Of a DNA stretch of 47,845 bases, positions 21,642 to 29,337 are shown piece by piece (the stretch's first letter is position 1; each line of letters starts with the position of its first letter). The position numbers and the translations under genes were made by a program. A model generated the notes under the pieces. The model saw nothing but the letters and a program-made list of their open reading frames with translations, did not search any database and was not told the origin of the DNA. Source of the DNA: Mycobacterium sp. E2479 (GTDB lineage Bacteria; Actinomycetota; Actinomycetes; Mycobacteriales; Mycobacteriaceae); the NCBI RefSeq assembly GCF_001667925.1, contig NZ_LZJR01000058.1, positions 1-47,845 of the forward strand, read 5' to 3'.

Positions 21642-22390
21642 GCCGCCTCCGCTCGGTGGTTCAGTGCCGCAACGACTTCGGCGCGCAGCGCGGCGCGCTG
21701 CCGATCGACGCGTGGCTCCGGCACGTCGATCAGGGCGCGCAACGGTTGACCGGCCCTGCCCAGTACGGCGATGCGATCGCCGAGCAGCAGCGCCTCATCG
21801 ACATCATGCGTGACGAATACGATCGTCGTCGGATGGGCGCGCCAGGTGTCGATCAGCAGCCGCTGCATGGCCGTTCGGGTCTGGGTATCCAGCGCGCCGA
21901 ACGGTTCGTCCATCATCACCGCGCGCGGCGCCCCGGCCAGGCCGCGGGCCAGCTGAACGCGCTGCCGCATGCCACCGGACAGGCTCTTCGGCAGATAGTC
22001 GCCGAACCCGGTGAGACCGAGTTCGGCGATCCAGCGGTCCGCCTCGGCGCGCCGGCCGGACCGGGGGGCACCCCGCAACCGAAGGGCCAGCTCGATGTTG
22101 GAGCGCACTGTCCGCCATGGCAACAATGCGTTGTCCTGAAACACCATCCCCCTGTCGCCCGAGGTGGTCTTCACCTCGGCGCCGTCAGCGACGATCCGGC
22201 CTTGGTCGGGCTGCAGCAGTCCCGCCAGTGCCCGCAGCACCGTCGACTTGCCGCAGCCCGAGGGGCCGGTGAGCACCAGGATCTCCCCGGGACGCACGGT
22301 CAGGGTCAGGCGATCGATCACCGGTTCTCCGGTGTAGGACAAGCGGACTCGGTCCAATTCCAGACTCACCGGGGCCTGCTTCACAGTCAT
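21638..22390 (-). CDS. ABC transporter ATP-binding protein, SsuB/TauB (nitrate/sulfonate/taurine) type
   Basis: A 250-aa ABC ATPase. Walker A GPSGCGKST is at residues 42-50, the Q-loop in VFQDNALLPW at 83-92, the signature LSGGM at 137-141 and Walker B VMMDEP at 158-163; TQTRTAMQ and the H-loop VTHD follow. The 'LLPWRTV' Q-loop and 'FGALDTQTR' D-loop are typical of the SsuB/TauB/NrtD branch. The start is ATG 22390, overlapping the permease stop by four bases; the open frame upstream is a permease shadow. It powers the transporter of the six-gene operon. Confidence 0.95.
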   Translation of the reverse strand: MTVKQAPVSLELDRVRLSYTGEPVIDRLTLTVRPGEILVLTGPSGCGKSTVLRALAGLLQPDQGRIVADGAEVKTTSGDRGMVFQDNALLPWRTVRSNIELALRLRGAPRSGRRAEADRWIAELGLTGFGDYLPKSLSGGMRQRVQLARGLAGAPRAVMMDEPFGALDTQTRTAMQRLLIDTWRAHPTTIVFVTHDVDEALLLGDRIAVLGRAGQPLRALIDVPEPRVDRQRAALRAEVVAALNHRAEAA

Positions 22391-23262
22391 TGCCGGCCTT
22401 CCTCCTCCGCACGCGGCAGCCAGCCGGTCACCCGGCGGCCCACGACCTCGACGGCGGCCGCCGTCGCGAAACCCAGCACGCCGATGGTGATGATGCCCAC
22501 GAACACCTGCGGGTAGGCCAGCACGGTGTAGTCCTGCCAGGTGCGATAGCCGATCCCGAGTCGGCCCGAGATCATCTCCGCGGAGATCACGCAGATCCAC
22601 GCCACGCCCATACCGACCGAAAGGCCGCCGAACACACCCGGCAGGATGCCCGGCAACACCACCTGCTTCAGCACATCGGACCGCCCGCCGCCGAGGGTGC
22701 GCACCGAGTCCTCCCACAGCGTCGGCAGCGCCCGCACCGCGTGCCGGGTGCTGACCAGAATCGGGAAATATGCCGCCAGGAAGGTGATGAACACGATGCC
22801 GGCCTCGTCGGTCGGGAACAGCAGGATCGCCACTGGCACCATCGCGATGGCGGGAACGGGCCTGAGCAACTCCGTCAGCGGGCCGAAGATGTTGGTGAAC
22901 AAGCGCGAACGGCCCAGCAGCACGCCCGTCGCGACGCCGACCACCGCGGCCAATCCGAAGCCGGTGAGAATACGGATCAGCGACTGCGCCAAATCAAGCC
23001 AGTAGTCTGAGGTTTCGAGCCGACGGCCCAGCGCGTGCACGATCTCGGTGACGGTGGGCAGCGTGTCGAAGCGCAGCAGCAGCCGGGCCTTGTCGGCGGT
23101 GAGCACCTGCCACAACCCGATCGCGGCGGCAACCGATGCTAGCCGCAGCAGCCGCCATCGCCAAGGCGAGCCGGTACGCCGCGGATGGACCGCCGCGGGG
23201 ACCGTGTCGGCGACCTGTGGGGCTACCGGGGCCGCCGGGTCGCCCGTGAGATAAGCGGTCAT
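22387..23262 (-). CDS. ABC transporter permease, SsuC/TauC type
   Basis: A 291-aa integral membrane protein with about six helices. An N-terminal cytosolic stretch of ~40 residues precedes the first helix (LASVAAAIGLWQVL). The EAA loop that contacts the ATPase reads TLGGGRSDVLKQVVLPGILPG. The family is the binding-protein-dependent permeases for nitrate, sulfonates and taurine. The start is ATG 23262, overlapping the substrate-binding protein stop (ATGA). The frame continues upstream with no membrane character, so longer starts are rejected. Confidence 0.94.
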   Translation of the reverse strand: MTAYLTGDPAAPVAPQVADTVPAAVHPRRTGSPWRWRLLRLASVAAAIGLWQVLTADKARLLLRFDTLPTVTEIVHALGRRLETSDYWLDLAQSLIRILTGFGLAAVVGVATGVLLGRSRLFTNIFGPLTELLRPVPAIAMVPVAILLFPTDEAGIVFITFLAAYFPILVSTRHAVRALPTLWEDSVRTLGGGRSDVLKQVVLPGILPGVFGGLSVGMGVAWICVISAEMISGRLGIGYRTWQDYTVLAYPQVFVGIITIGVLGFATAAAVEVVGRRVTGWLPRAEEEGRQ

Positions 23263-24647
23263 ACCGAACCTCCAAGAGCCTGTTCGTAATTCACGATGGC
23301 ACCGCCGGGGTGCGCGGCGAGATAGCGATGCGCGCCCGCGGGCGTTCCGAACGGCAGGTAGTTCTGGCCGTCCTGGACCCAGACCGCCTTGTCGGCGAAC
23401 CATCGGGTGCCCAGCTCCGCGTCGGGTACGTAGGCGGCACGGACTTTGGCGCCACGGGCGGTCGCGTCCCGCGCCGCCCGGAGCAGACTGGTCGGGTTGG
23501 CGACCGTTTGGGTGGAATCCGAACCGTCCAGCCACAGTTCGCTTGCCAGGGCGGGATCACCGTGGAGCGCGGACGGGTTGGCGGTGACGGACCGGGCGGC
23601 GTCGTAGTTCAGGCCGCGAGCGCCGTACACGGTGCGCAACGGCTCGTCCTGGACGAATCCGGATACATCGAGGTCGGCGAAGTCGCCGATCGACTTCAGG
23701 TATGGGACATCGTTTTTCAACGCCTCGACCAGTGACGGCTTGAGGGTGGTATCGAACGACGTACCACCGGGACCGTTGTAGAGGTAGACCACTTCCTGCG
23801 GCAGACCGCTCCCCTGGGCGACGATGCGGGCGGCCTCCAGCGGCTTGTGGTTGAGGAAATCGGTCGCGTCGAGTTGCGCCTGCAGGAAGGCGCCCAGCAC
23901 CTCCGGGTGCGCCGAGGCATACGCGCGTCGCACCACCACCCCGTGCAGGGTGGGCAGGTTCAACTCGGCGCCGTCGTACAGCAGTTTGGCTTTGTCCTGG
24001 AATACCAGCAGCCCCGGCCAGGCGACAAACTGCGAAAGCCCCTGCACCTGACCTGATTCCAGGGCAGAGGCGCCCACCTGGGGTTGCTGGTTGAGCACTT
24101 CCACGCCGTTGATTCCGGCCCTGTCCAGCGCCCGCACCAAGGTACCGTGACCGGCCGACCCCACACTGGCCGAGACCTTGGCGCCGGCCAGGTCACCCAG
24201 CGTGGTCGCCGACGAACCGGACGTCACCACCACCATGTTGAGGGCGCCCTTGGGGTTGTAGCCGGTGATGGACACGATCTCGGTTTTCGCCAGCGGGTTG
24301 GCCTGCGTCTTGGAGCCATTGATCAGCATGGGGTAGTCGCCCATCGAGCCGATGTCGATCTTCTCGGCGAGCATCTGCGCGGTGATCGGGGCGCCGGTGT
24401 CGTAATCCTGCCACCGCACCGCGTATTTGGTGCCGGTCCGGGTGGTGATGTCGGCGAGCCGGTGCTCCAGGTAGCCCTGGGCGCGAAGCAGGGTACCCGC
24501 AGTGACGGTGTTGATGGTCTTGGACTGATAGCCCACCACTACGTTGACCACACCCGATGACTGCGACAGAGATTCCAGTGAGCAGGCCGAGGTGAGCGCG
24601 GCGATCGCGAACACCACCGGCGCCAGCCGGATGGCGGGTCGTTTCAT
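23259..24647 (-). CDS. lipoprotein substrate-binding protein (NMT1/SsuA-like) with a NosL-like C-terminal part
   Basis: A 462-aa exported lipoprotein: signal peptide with lipobox LTSAC, lipidated Cys22. Residues ~33-340 form an SsuA/NMT1-type periplasmic-binding fold (VVVGYQSKTINTVTAG, DIGSMGDYPML, GAKVSASVGSAGHGTLVRAL, HGVVVRRAYASAHPEVL). This is longer than the usual 320-340 aa. The extra C-terminal part (about 370-458) contains KVRAAYVPDAELGTRW, ADKAVWVQDG, LPFGTPAGAHRYLAAHPGG and a final VNYEQAL, which resembles the copper-chaperone family NosL, although the NosL copper-binding Met is not seen. It starts 24 bases after the ferredoxin with only a weak AGGA. The ligand is unknown. Confidence 0.9.
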   Translation of the reverse strand: MKRPAIRLAPVVFAIAALTSACSLESLSQSSGVVNVVVGYQSKTINTVTAGTLLRAQGYLEHRLADITTRTGTKYAVRWQDYDTGAPITAQMLAEKIDIGSMGDYPMLINGSKTQANPLAKTEIVSITGYNPKGALNMVVVTSGSSATTLGDLAGAKVSASVGSAGHGTLVRALDRAGINGVEVLNQQPQVGASALESGQVQGLSQFVAWPGLLVFQDKAKLLYDGAELNLPTLHGVVVRRAYASAHPEVLGAFLQAQLDATDFLNHKPLEAARIVAQGSGLPQEVVYLYNGPGGTSFDTTLKPSLVEALKNDVPYLKSIGDFADLDVSGFVQDEPLRTVYGARGLNYDAARSVTANPSALHGDPALASELWLDGSDSTQTVANPTSLLRAARDATARGAKVRAAYVPDAELGTRWFADKAVWVQDGQNYLPFGTPAGAHRYLAAHPGGAIVNYEQALGGSV

Positions 24648-24671
24648 GAATGTCCTGGAGTTGCTTGCTTT

Positions 24672-24902
24672 TCAGCGGAGGAGGTAGGGCATGTTGACGG
24701 TGACGGCGCCGGTGGGACAGCGGGCCGCGCAGGGGCCGCAATACCAGCACTCGTCGACGTGCATGAAAGCCTTGCCGGTGTCGGGGTTGATGGCCAGCGC
24801 ATCGAGCGGGCAGACCTCCACGCACAGCGTGCAACCGTCGATACACAGCGACTCGTCGATCGTGACCGGCACGTCGACGCGGTTGTTGTTGATCAGCGTC
24901 AT
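24672..24902 (-). CDS. 2[4Fe-4S] ferredoxin, AprB-like partner
   Basis: A 76-aa ferredoxin with two four-cysteine motifs. The second, CWYCGPCAARCP, has classical CxxCxxCxxxCP spacing. The first, CIDGCTLCVEVCP, is CxxxCxxCxxxCP, one residue longer between its first two cysteines. The protein is soluble with no signal peptide. The ATG at 24902 overlaps the stop of the GntR gene (ATGA). I infer that it passes electrons to or from the AprA/FrdA-like flavoprotein at the other end of the operon, as AprB does for AprA. Confidence 0.93.
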   Translation of the reverse strand: MTLINNNRVDVPVTIDESLCIDGCTLCVEVCPLDALAINPDTGKAFMHVDECWYCGPCAARCPTGAVTVNMPYLLR

Positions 24903-25660
24903 CTGTTGCTCCTCATCGGCTCGGCTCTAACGAGATTGCCCCGCATGGTGATTCGATCGCCCCGCATCCGGATGTATTCGAGGTCGACGGGGGTGCCGGA
25001 GGCCAGGCTGGTGAGCCGCTCCAGCATCAGCAGCGCCGCGCCGTCGGGCACCTGCAGCGTGGCCGCCGAGTGCGCGTCGGCCGGAATGGCCTCGAGCGCC
25101 AGCGCCGCCGAGCCCAGCCGTTGCCCGCTCACCTTTTCGATGAGCGCGAACAGGTCGTTGGTCTCCAGCGGATGGTTGAGCACCTCGCGGCCGATGTCCG
25201 GGGCCAGGTAGGTGAGGTCCAGGCTGAGCGGCAGATCACCCAGGTAACGCAACCGCTCGACGAACACCGCCTGCTCGCCCGGTTGCAGCCGCAACCGGCG
25301 GGCCACCGACGGCGGCGCGGTGACACACATCGCGGCGCGCACCTCGTTGCGGACCTCTCCGAGATCCTTGAACGTCTCCTTCAGACCCAGCAGCGCGTCG
25401 AGCCCGTGGTCGTACTTGCGCTGCGCGACGTGTGTGCCGACCTTGGGTCCGCGGTCGATCAGTCCCTCATGTTTAAGGACGGCCAGTGCCTCCCGAATGG
25501 TGTTGCGCGATACCGAGAATTCGGCGGCCAGCGCCAGTTCGGCGGGCAGGCCGTCGGGGTAGGCCTCGGCGTGGATCTGCTGGCGCAACACGTCGGCGAC
25601 CCGGCGGGCCCGATCGGCCCTGGGTCCCCCGATGGGTACTGGTTGCGCCACGGGAGTCAC
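24899..25660 (-). CDS. GntR-family regulator, HutC subfamily (UTRA domain)
   Basis: A 253-aa transcription factor. Residues ~15-80 are the winged helix (RVADVLRQQIHAEAYPDGLPAELALAAEFSVSRNTIREALAVLKHEGLI). Residues ~95-250 are a UTRA effector domain (QAVFVERLRYLGDLPLSLDLTYLAPDIG, GAALLMLERLTSLASGTPVDLEYIRMRGDRI). The GTG start at 25660 gives a 253-aa product; no strong ribosome binding site is seen. It is the first gene of the operon and overlaps the ferredoxin start, so it probably controls its own operon in response to the imported compound or a product. HutC effectors are commonly small organic molecules; this one cannot be read from sequence. Confidence 0.93.
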   Translation of the reverse strand: MTPVAQPVPIGGPRADRARRVADVLRQQIHAEAYPDGLPAELALAAEFSVSRNTIREALAVLKHEGLIDRGPKVGTHVAQRKYDHGLDALLGLKETFKDLGEVRNEVRAAMCVTAPPSVARRLRLQPGEQAVFVERLRYLGDLPLSLDLTYLAPDIGREVLNHPLETNDLFALIEKVSGQRLGSAALALEAIPADAHSAATLQVPDGAALLMLERLTSLASGTPVDLEYIRMRGDRITMRGNLVRAEPMRSNR

Positions 25661-25889
25661 GCTAACCCAGCTCAGAGGCGGTTTTCGGGTCGATCAGGAC
25701 GGTCGGCGACGACGCCCGAGCGTATTGCGCCGGGCCGCCGTCGGACCCGACCAGCTAAAACCCCCACCCGCAACGCCATTGCGCCACCTGCGAGAACCCG
25801 TCGGCTTTGTGATCCCGGTGAGCAGAACCTGCCACGCCGTGCCCCCCGCGATTCCGGGTGCGGACTCCCGACGGCGCAAGATGGCTTGC
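25661..25889. other. divergent intergenic region between the GntR operon and the repeat membrane protein
   Basis: About 229 bases with no gene I can support. A minus-strand TACGCT (25724-25719) could be the -10 box of the GntR-led operon, leaving a leader of roughly 50 bases. I found no clear palindromic operator for the GntR protein by eye. Confidence 0.35.
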
Positions 25890-26717
25890 ATGACGGACGT
25901 TTCGAAACACGCATTGACCAAGGTGCCGGCGGTCACGCTGGGCTTCTGGGTCATCAAGGTTTTGGCGACGACATTGGGCGAAACGGGCGGCGACACCGTC
26001 ACCATGACCCTGAATTGGGGTTATGCCGCCGGGGTCGCGATCTTCGGCGTCGCGCTGGTGGTGCTGGTCGCGGCTCAGATCCTCGCCAAGCGATTCCACG
26101 CGGTCCTCTACTGGTTGACGATCGTGGCCTCGACGACCTTCGGCACCGTGCTGGCCGATTTCGCGGACCGGTCGCTGGGCATCGGCTACACCGGCGGATC
26201 GCTGCTGCTGCTGGCGTGTCTAGTGGTGACCCTGGTCGTGTGGCGATGGTCGCAGGGCACCGTATCGGTCAGCACCGTCTCGACACCCAAGGTGGAGGCC
26301 TTCTATTGGGCAACCATCACGTTCTCGCAGACGCTGGGCACCGCGCTCGGCGACTGGCTGGCCGACACGCGGGATTTCGGCTACGAACGCGGCGCGCTGG
26401 TTTTTGCGGCAGGCCTGGCAGTGGTCGCGGCCCTGTACTTCTGGACCTCAATCTCCCGCGTCACCCTGTTCTGGGTGGCGTTCATCCTCACCCGACCGCT
26501 GGGGGCGACCCTGGGTGACTTCATCGACAAGCCGGTCGCCGACGGCGGCCTGGCGTGGAGTCGCCCGCTCGCCTCGGCGGTGCTGGCGGCCCTGATCGCG
26601 GTGCTGCTCGTCGTGATACCGCAACGTCCCGGTCGCCACCCCGGCCAGACCAAAGACGATGCGACGGAAGCCGGGCCGCCCCTTGACATCGAGCAACCAG
26701 ACCAGGACCCGAACTGA
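25890..26717 (+). CDS. integral membrane protein with four internal repeats (COG4705-like)
   Basis: A 275-aa protein with about eight membrane helices. Four related segments, each a helix with a polar motif, recur: LATTLGETGGD, STTFGTVLADFADRSLGIGY, SQTLGTALGDWLADTRDFGY and TRPLGATLGDFIDKPVADGG. This indicates duplication of a two-helix unit. The family is usually annotated as a membrane-anchored protein of unknown function (COG4705). ATG 25890 (MTDVSKH) is preferred; ATG 25881 in the same frame is also possible, and neither has a strong ribosome binding site. The C-terminal 40 residues are soluble and Pro/Asp-rich. It is divergent from the GntR operon. Confidence 0.87.
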   Translation: MTDVSKHALTKVPAVTLGFWVIKVLATTLGETGGDTVTMTLNWGYAAGVAIFGVALVVLVAAQILAKRFHAVLYWLTIVASTTFGTVLADFADRSLGIGYTGGSLLLLACLVVTLVVWRWSQGTVSVSTVSTPKVEAFYWATITFSQTLGTALGDWLADTRDFGYERGALVFAAGLAVVAALYFWTSISRVTLFWVAFILTRPLGATLGDFIDKPVADGGLAWSRPLASAVLAALIAVLLVVIPQRPGRHPGQTKDDATEAGPPLDIEQPDQDPN

Positions 26718-26789
26718 CCGGACGATTTTCGGGCCGCGCTCACCGAGAGGTTAATTCACCAACCGCGTTTCACCCGCGGCAACGGCGGG

Positions 26790-26803
26790 GCGGGCAATCC
26801 CGC
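26790..26803 (+). terminator. possible weak terminator hairpin after the repeat membrane protein
   Basis: GCGGG-CAAT-CCCGC forms a five-pair stem with a four-base loop, followed by TTTC. It lies 73 bases after the stop codon of the membrane protein gene. The short U tract makes it at best a weak intrinsic terminator. Confidence 0.35.
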
Positions 26804-26838
26804 TTTCAACGGTGTCACAGTGAAGTGGAGGTACCGTA

Positions 26839-27245
26839 GTGACGTCGGTGATGGGTAGACGACGAGGAGCGGGGATGCCATCCGGCGCGCAGCAGCGTCA
26901 GGCACTCATGATGCTTCCCCAATGGGCTTGCGAGAGCGTCGCATCGAAGAATGCCCGACGATGTGGTTCAACCGTGACTTCTTCCAAGCACCGTGGCCTG
27001 ACTGGACGGTCGACGTCGACCTCGACAGCCTGACAACGTTCTTCAGCCATACCAATCCGGGTGAGACCATCGTCAGCCACCCGGTGCGCATCAAGCTGGA
27101 AAGTGCCGGCGCCGTCTGGGGGGCGACCAACCGGTTCTGCGATGGGCGGCCCGTGCGCCGAGGTATTGATCGAGGCCCGCTGGCCCGACTGAGGGTGCGT
27201 CTCGCGCCCGACGTAGCGTTGACCCATGCGAGTCCTGCTCGTTGA
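26839..27245 (+). pseudogene. probable frameshifted small gene of unknown family
   Basis: A good ribosome binding site (TGGAGGT) precedes GTG 26839, which opens a frame reading MTSVMGRRRGAGMPSGAQQRQALMM and stops at 27033. Around the CCCC run at 26915-26918, the stronger coding signal moves to the next frame. There MGLRERRIEECPTMWFNRDF and then QAPWPDWTVDVDLDSLTTFF continue with high third-position GC from 26922 to about 27155. The two pieces look like one gene split by a single-base change, or a separate short gene starting at 26922 or 26961. The second frame runs to 27245, overlapping the response regulator start. I do not recognise the family. Confidence 0.35.
27214..27228 (+). promoter_or_regulatory. 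leaderless promoter of the response regulator gene
   Basis: TAGCGT (27214-27219), six bases, then ATG at 27226. This is the same TANNNT-6 nt-start layout as at 6728 and 17136. It makes an untranslated leader unlikely. Confidence 0.5.
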
Positions 27246-27894
27246 GGATGAACCGCGGCTGTGTGCCACCGTGGCACGGGGGCTCAAGGCGGAGGGGTTC
27301 GTGGTCGTGGCCGTCGGCAACGGTGTCGACGGCCTGCGGGAAGCCACCGAAAACGCTTTTGACGTAGTCGTTCTCGACATCATGCTGCCCGGCCTGAGCG
27401 GTTACGAGGTGCTGCGCCGGATGCGGTCGCACAGCGTGTGGACGCCGGTACTCATGCTCACCGCCAAGGACGGTGAGTACGACCAAACCGACGCCTTTGA
27501 TCTGGGAGCCGATGACTATCTGACCAAGCCCTTCTCATTCCGCGTGCTGGTGGCGCGGCTGCGGGCCCTGATTCGTCGCGGCGCGCCGGCACGGCCGGTG
27601 GTGATGAAAGCAGGGACACTCGCCCTGGATCCCGCCCGGCACGCGGTCAAACGGGGATCCACCCCGATCGCGCTGACGCCGCGCGAATACGGGGTGCTCG
27701 AGTTCCTGATGCGCAACAAGGATGTGGTGGTGACCAAGGCCGAGATATTGCAGAACGTCTGGGACGCGCATCATCACGGCCCCGACAACGTGGTCGAGGT
27801 GTACGTCGGTTATCTACGTCGAAAGATCGATGTTCCGTTCGGTACCAACACCATCGAGACCATCCGGGGCGTCGGTTACCGATTGCTGTGCTGA
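27226..27894 (+). CDS. OmpR/PhoB-family response regulator
   Basis: A 222-aa two-component regulator. The receiver domain (1-~118) has the acidic pair Asp8/Glu9, phosphoacceptor Asp51 (VVVLDIMLPG), the Thr79 region and Lys101 (LTKPFS). The winged-helix DNA-binding domain (~128-220) shows ALTPREYGVLEFLMRNKDVVVTK and TIRGVGYRL. It belongs to the group with M. tuberculosis TcrA/PrrA-type regulators; I cannot assign one ortholog. The partner kinase gene lies immediately downstream on the opposite strand, and their 3' ends overlap by 19 bases. This is unlike the usual tandem arrangement. Confidence 0.95.
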   Translation: MRVLLVEDEPRLCATVARGLKAEGFVVVAVGNGVDGLREATENAFDVVVLDIMLPGLSGYEVLRRMRSHSVWTPVLMLTAKDGEYDQTDAFDLGADDYLTKPFSFRVLVARLRALIRRGAPARPVVMKAGTLALDPARHAVKRGSTPIALTPREYGVLEFLMRNKDVVVTKAEILQNVWDAHHHGPDNVVEVYVGYLRRKIDVPFGTNTIETIRGVGYRLLC

Positions 27895-29294
27895 CACACC
27901 GGCAACGTCACGATCACCTTGGTTCCGCCGCAGGGCGGGTCGTCGATGCTGACCGTGCCGCCGTGTGCGGCGACGATCTCGGCGACGATCGCCAGGCCCA
28001 GGCCGGCCCCTCCCCCGCTGCGCGCCCGGTCGGAATCCAAGCGCACGAAACGTTCGAATACCCGGTTCCGGTCGGCCGGGGCGATCCCGGGGCCGTCATC
28101 GCTGACGACAAGGACCGCAACTTCGTCCCGGCCGCCGACCTCGATGGCGACACACGAAACCGCATGGCGGACAGCATTTTCGACCAGGTTGCGGATCATC
28201 CGCGACATGGCCACCGGGTCACCGTCCAGCCGCGCCGGGCGGATATCGGTGTGGATCACGACTTGCGCTTCACGGCGGGCACGGTCGGCCTCGGGCCGCG
28301 CGAGGTCGTCGAGGGCCACCCGCTCTTTGCGCCGGAGCAGCGTCTGCTCGTCGGCGCGGGCCAGCAGCAGCAGGTCCTCGACCAGGGTGTGCATGCGCCG
28401 CGCCTCGGGCAGCAAGGTGTTGACCGCCAGGTCGGCGTCGAGCAGATCGGGATGCGCTTCGGCCACTTCCAGCCCGGAGATGATGGTGGCCAACGGGCTA
28501 CGCAATTCGTGTGACGCATCGCCGACAAAGCGTTGCTGCGCGCGGTGACCCGCCTCCAGGCGCGAGAGCATCTCGTTCATTGTGAGGGCCAGGGCCGCGA
28601 TCTCGTCGTGCCCGTCGGGCACGGGTACCCGCTCGGCCAGATCGGACGTCGAGATGTCGGCCACCCTGGTCCGGATGGCGTCCACCGACTGCAGCGACCG
28701 TCGCACCAGCCAGTAGGTTGCCCCCGCCACCACCCCGACGATCACCGGCGCGCTGCAGGCCAACAGGATCGCCAGAGTGCGCGCGGTCGCCTCGACGGCC
28801 TCGCTGCCGCCCCCCACCAGCACCGTGTACACACCGGATCGGGTCGCGACTTTTTGACCACTGACACGCATGTCCTCACCGGCCACCACGTCGTCGGGCA
28901 GGCCGCGGCGCAGGTTGAAGTCGAACTCGCTCGCGGCGACCAGCGGTGTTCTCGGTGCGGAGCCGGATCGCTTGACCACGTTGCCATCCGGACCGATCAG
29001 CTGGGTTGCGACCACCCGCTGATCGGTGATCAGCAACGCGTTGTCGAGGTCGTCGAGCGATTCGGACTGCAGCGCCTTGGTGATGTCACGGACCCTTTCG
29101 GCGGCGGCGTAGTCGACGCCCGCGATCAGTTTGCGGTACAAGACCGCGTCCAAACCCGCGCCGGCCACACTGAGCGCGCACAGCACAACGACCGCCGACA
29201 CTGCGGCGGAGCGGGCCGAAATGCCCAGAGGCGCGAGGTGCCACGACCGCACTCGCCCGCGTCGACGAGATGGCCAGACGCCGGGTATCCGCAC
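27876..29294 (-). CDS. sensor histidine kinase
   Basis: A 472-aa membrane kinase. Helix 1 (~27-50) and helix 2 (~173-196) flank an extracytoplasmic sensor segment of about 120 residues. HAMP (197-250) follows, then HisKA with phosphoacceptor His262 (GDASHELRSP). The ATPase domain has N box NLVENAVRHA, G1 DDGPGIAP, F box FERFVRLD and G2 GGGAGLGLAI. The GTG start at 29294 leaves a basic N-terminus (MRIPGVWPSRRRGRVR). It is convergent with the response regulator gene, which it probably phosphorylates, and is divergent from the small secreted protein gene. The TCTCAGC repeat lies in that divergent gap. Confidence 0.94.
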   Translation of the reverse strand: MRIPGVWPSRRRGRVRSWHLAPLGISARSAAVSAVVVLCALSVAGAGLDAVLYRKLIAGVDYAAAERVRDITKALQSESLDDLDNALLITDQRVVATQLIGPDGNVVKRSGSAPRTPLVAASEFDFNLRRGLPDDVVAGEDMRVSGQKVATRSGVYTVLVGGGSEAVEATARTLAILLACSAPVIVGVVAGATYWLVRRSLQSVDAIRTRVADISTSDLAERVPVPDGHDEIAALALTMNEMLSRLEAGHRAQQRFVGDASHELRSPLATIISGLEVAEAHPDLLDADLAVNTLLPEARRMHTLVEDLLLLARADEQTLLRRKERVALDDLARPEADRARREAQVVIHTDIRPARLDGDPVAMSRMIRNLVENAVRHAVSCVAIEVGGRDEVAVLVVSDDGPGIAPADRNRVFERFVRLDSDRARSGGGAGLGLAIVAEIVAAHGGTVSIDDPPCGGTKVIVTLPVCQHSNR

Positions 29295-29337
29295 GCCTCC
29301 GATTCTGCAGGCCCGTCGGCCTGGGGGAAAACATCGA

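Noticed and set aside
20427..21749. 440-aa plus-strand open frame antisense to the flavoprotein
   Set aside because: Antisense shadow with His/Arg/Val-rich low-complexity composition; the minus-strand flavoprotein has clear motifs throughout.
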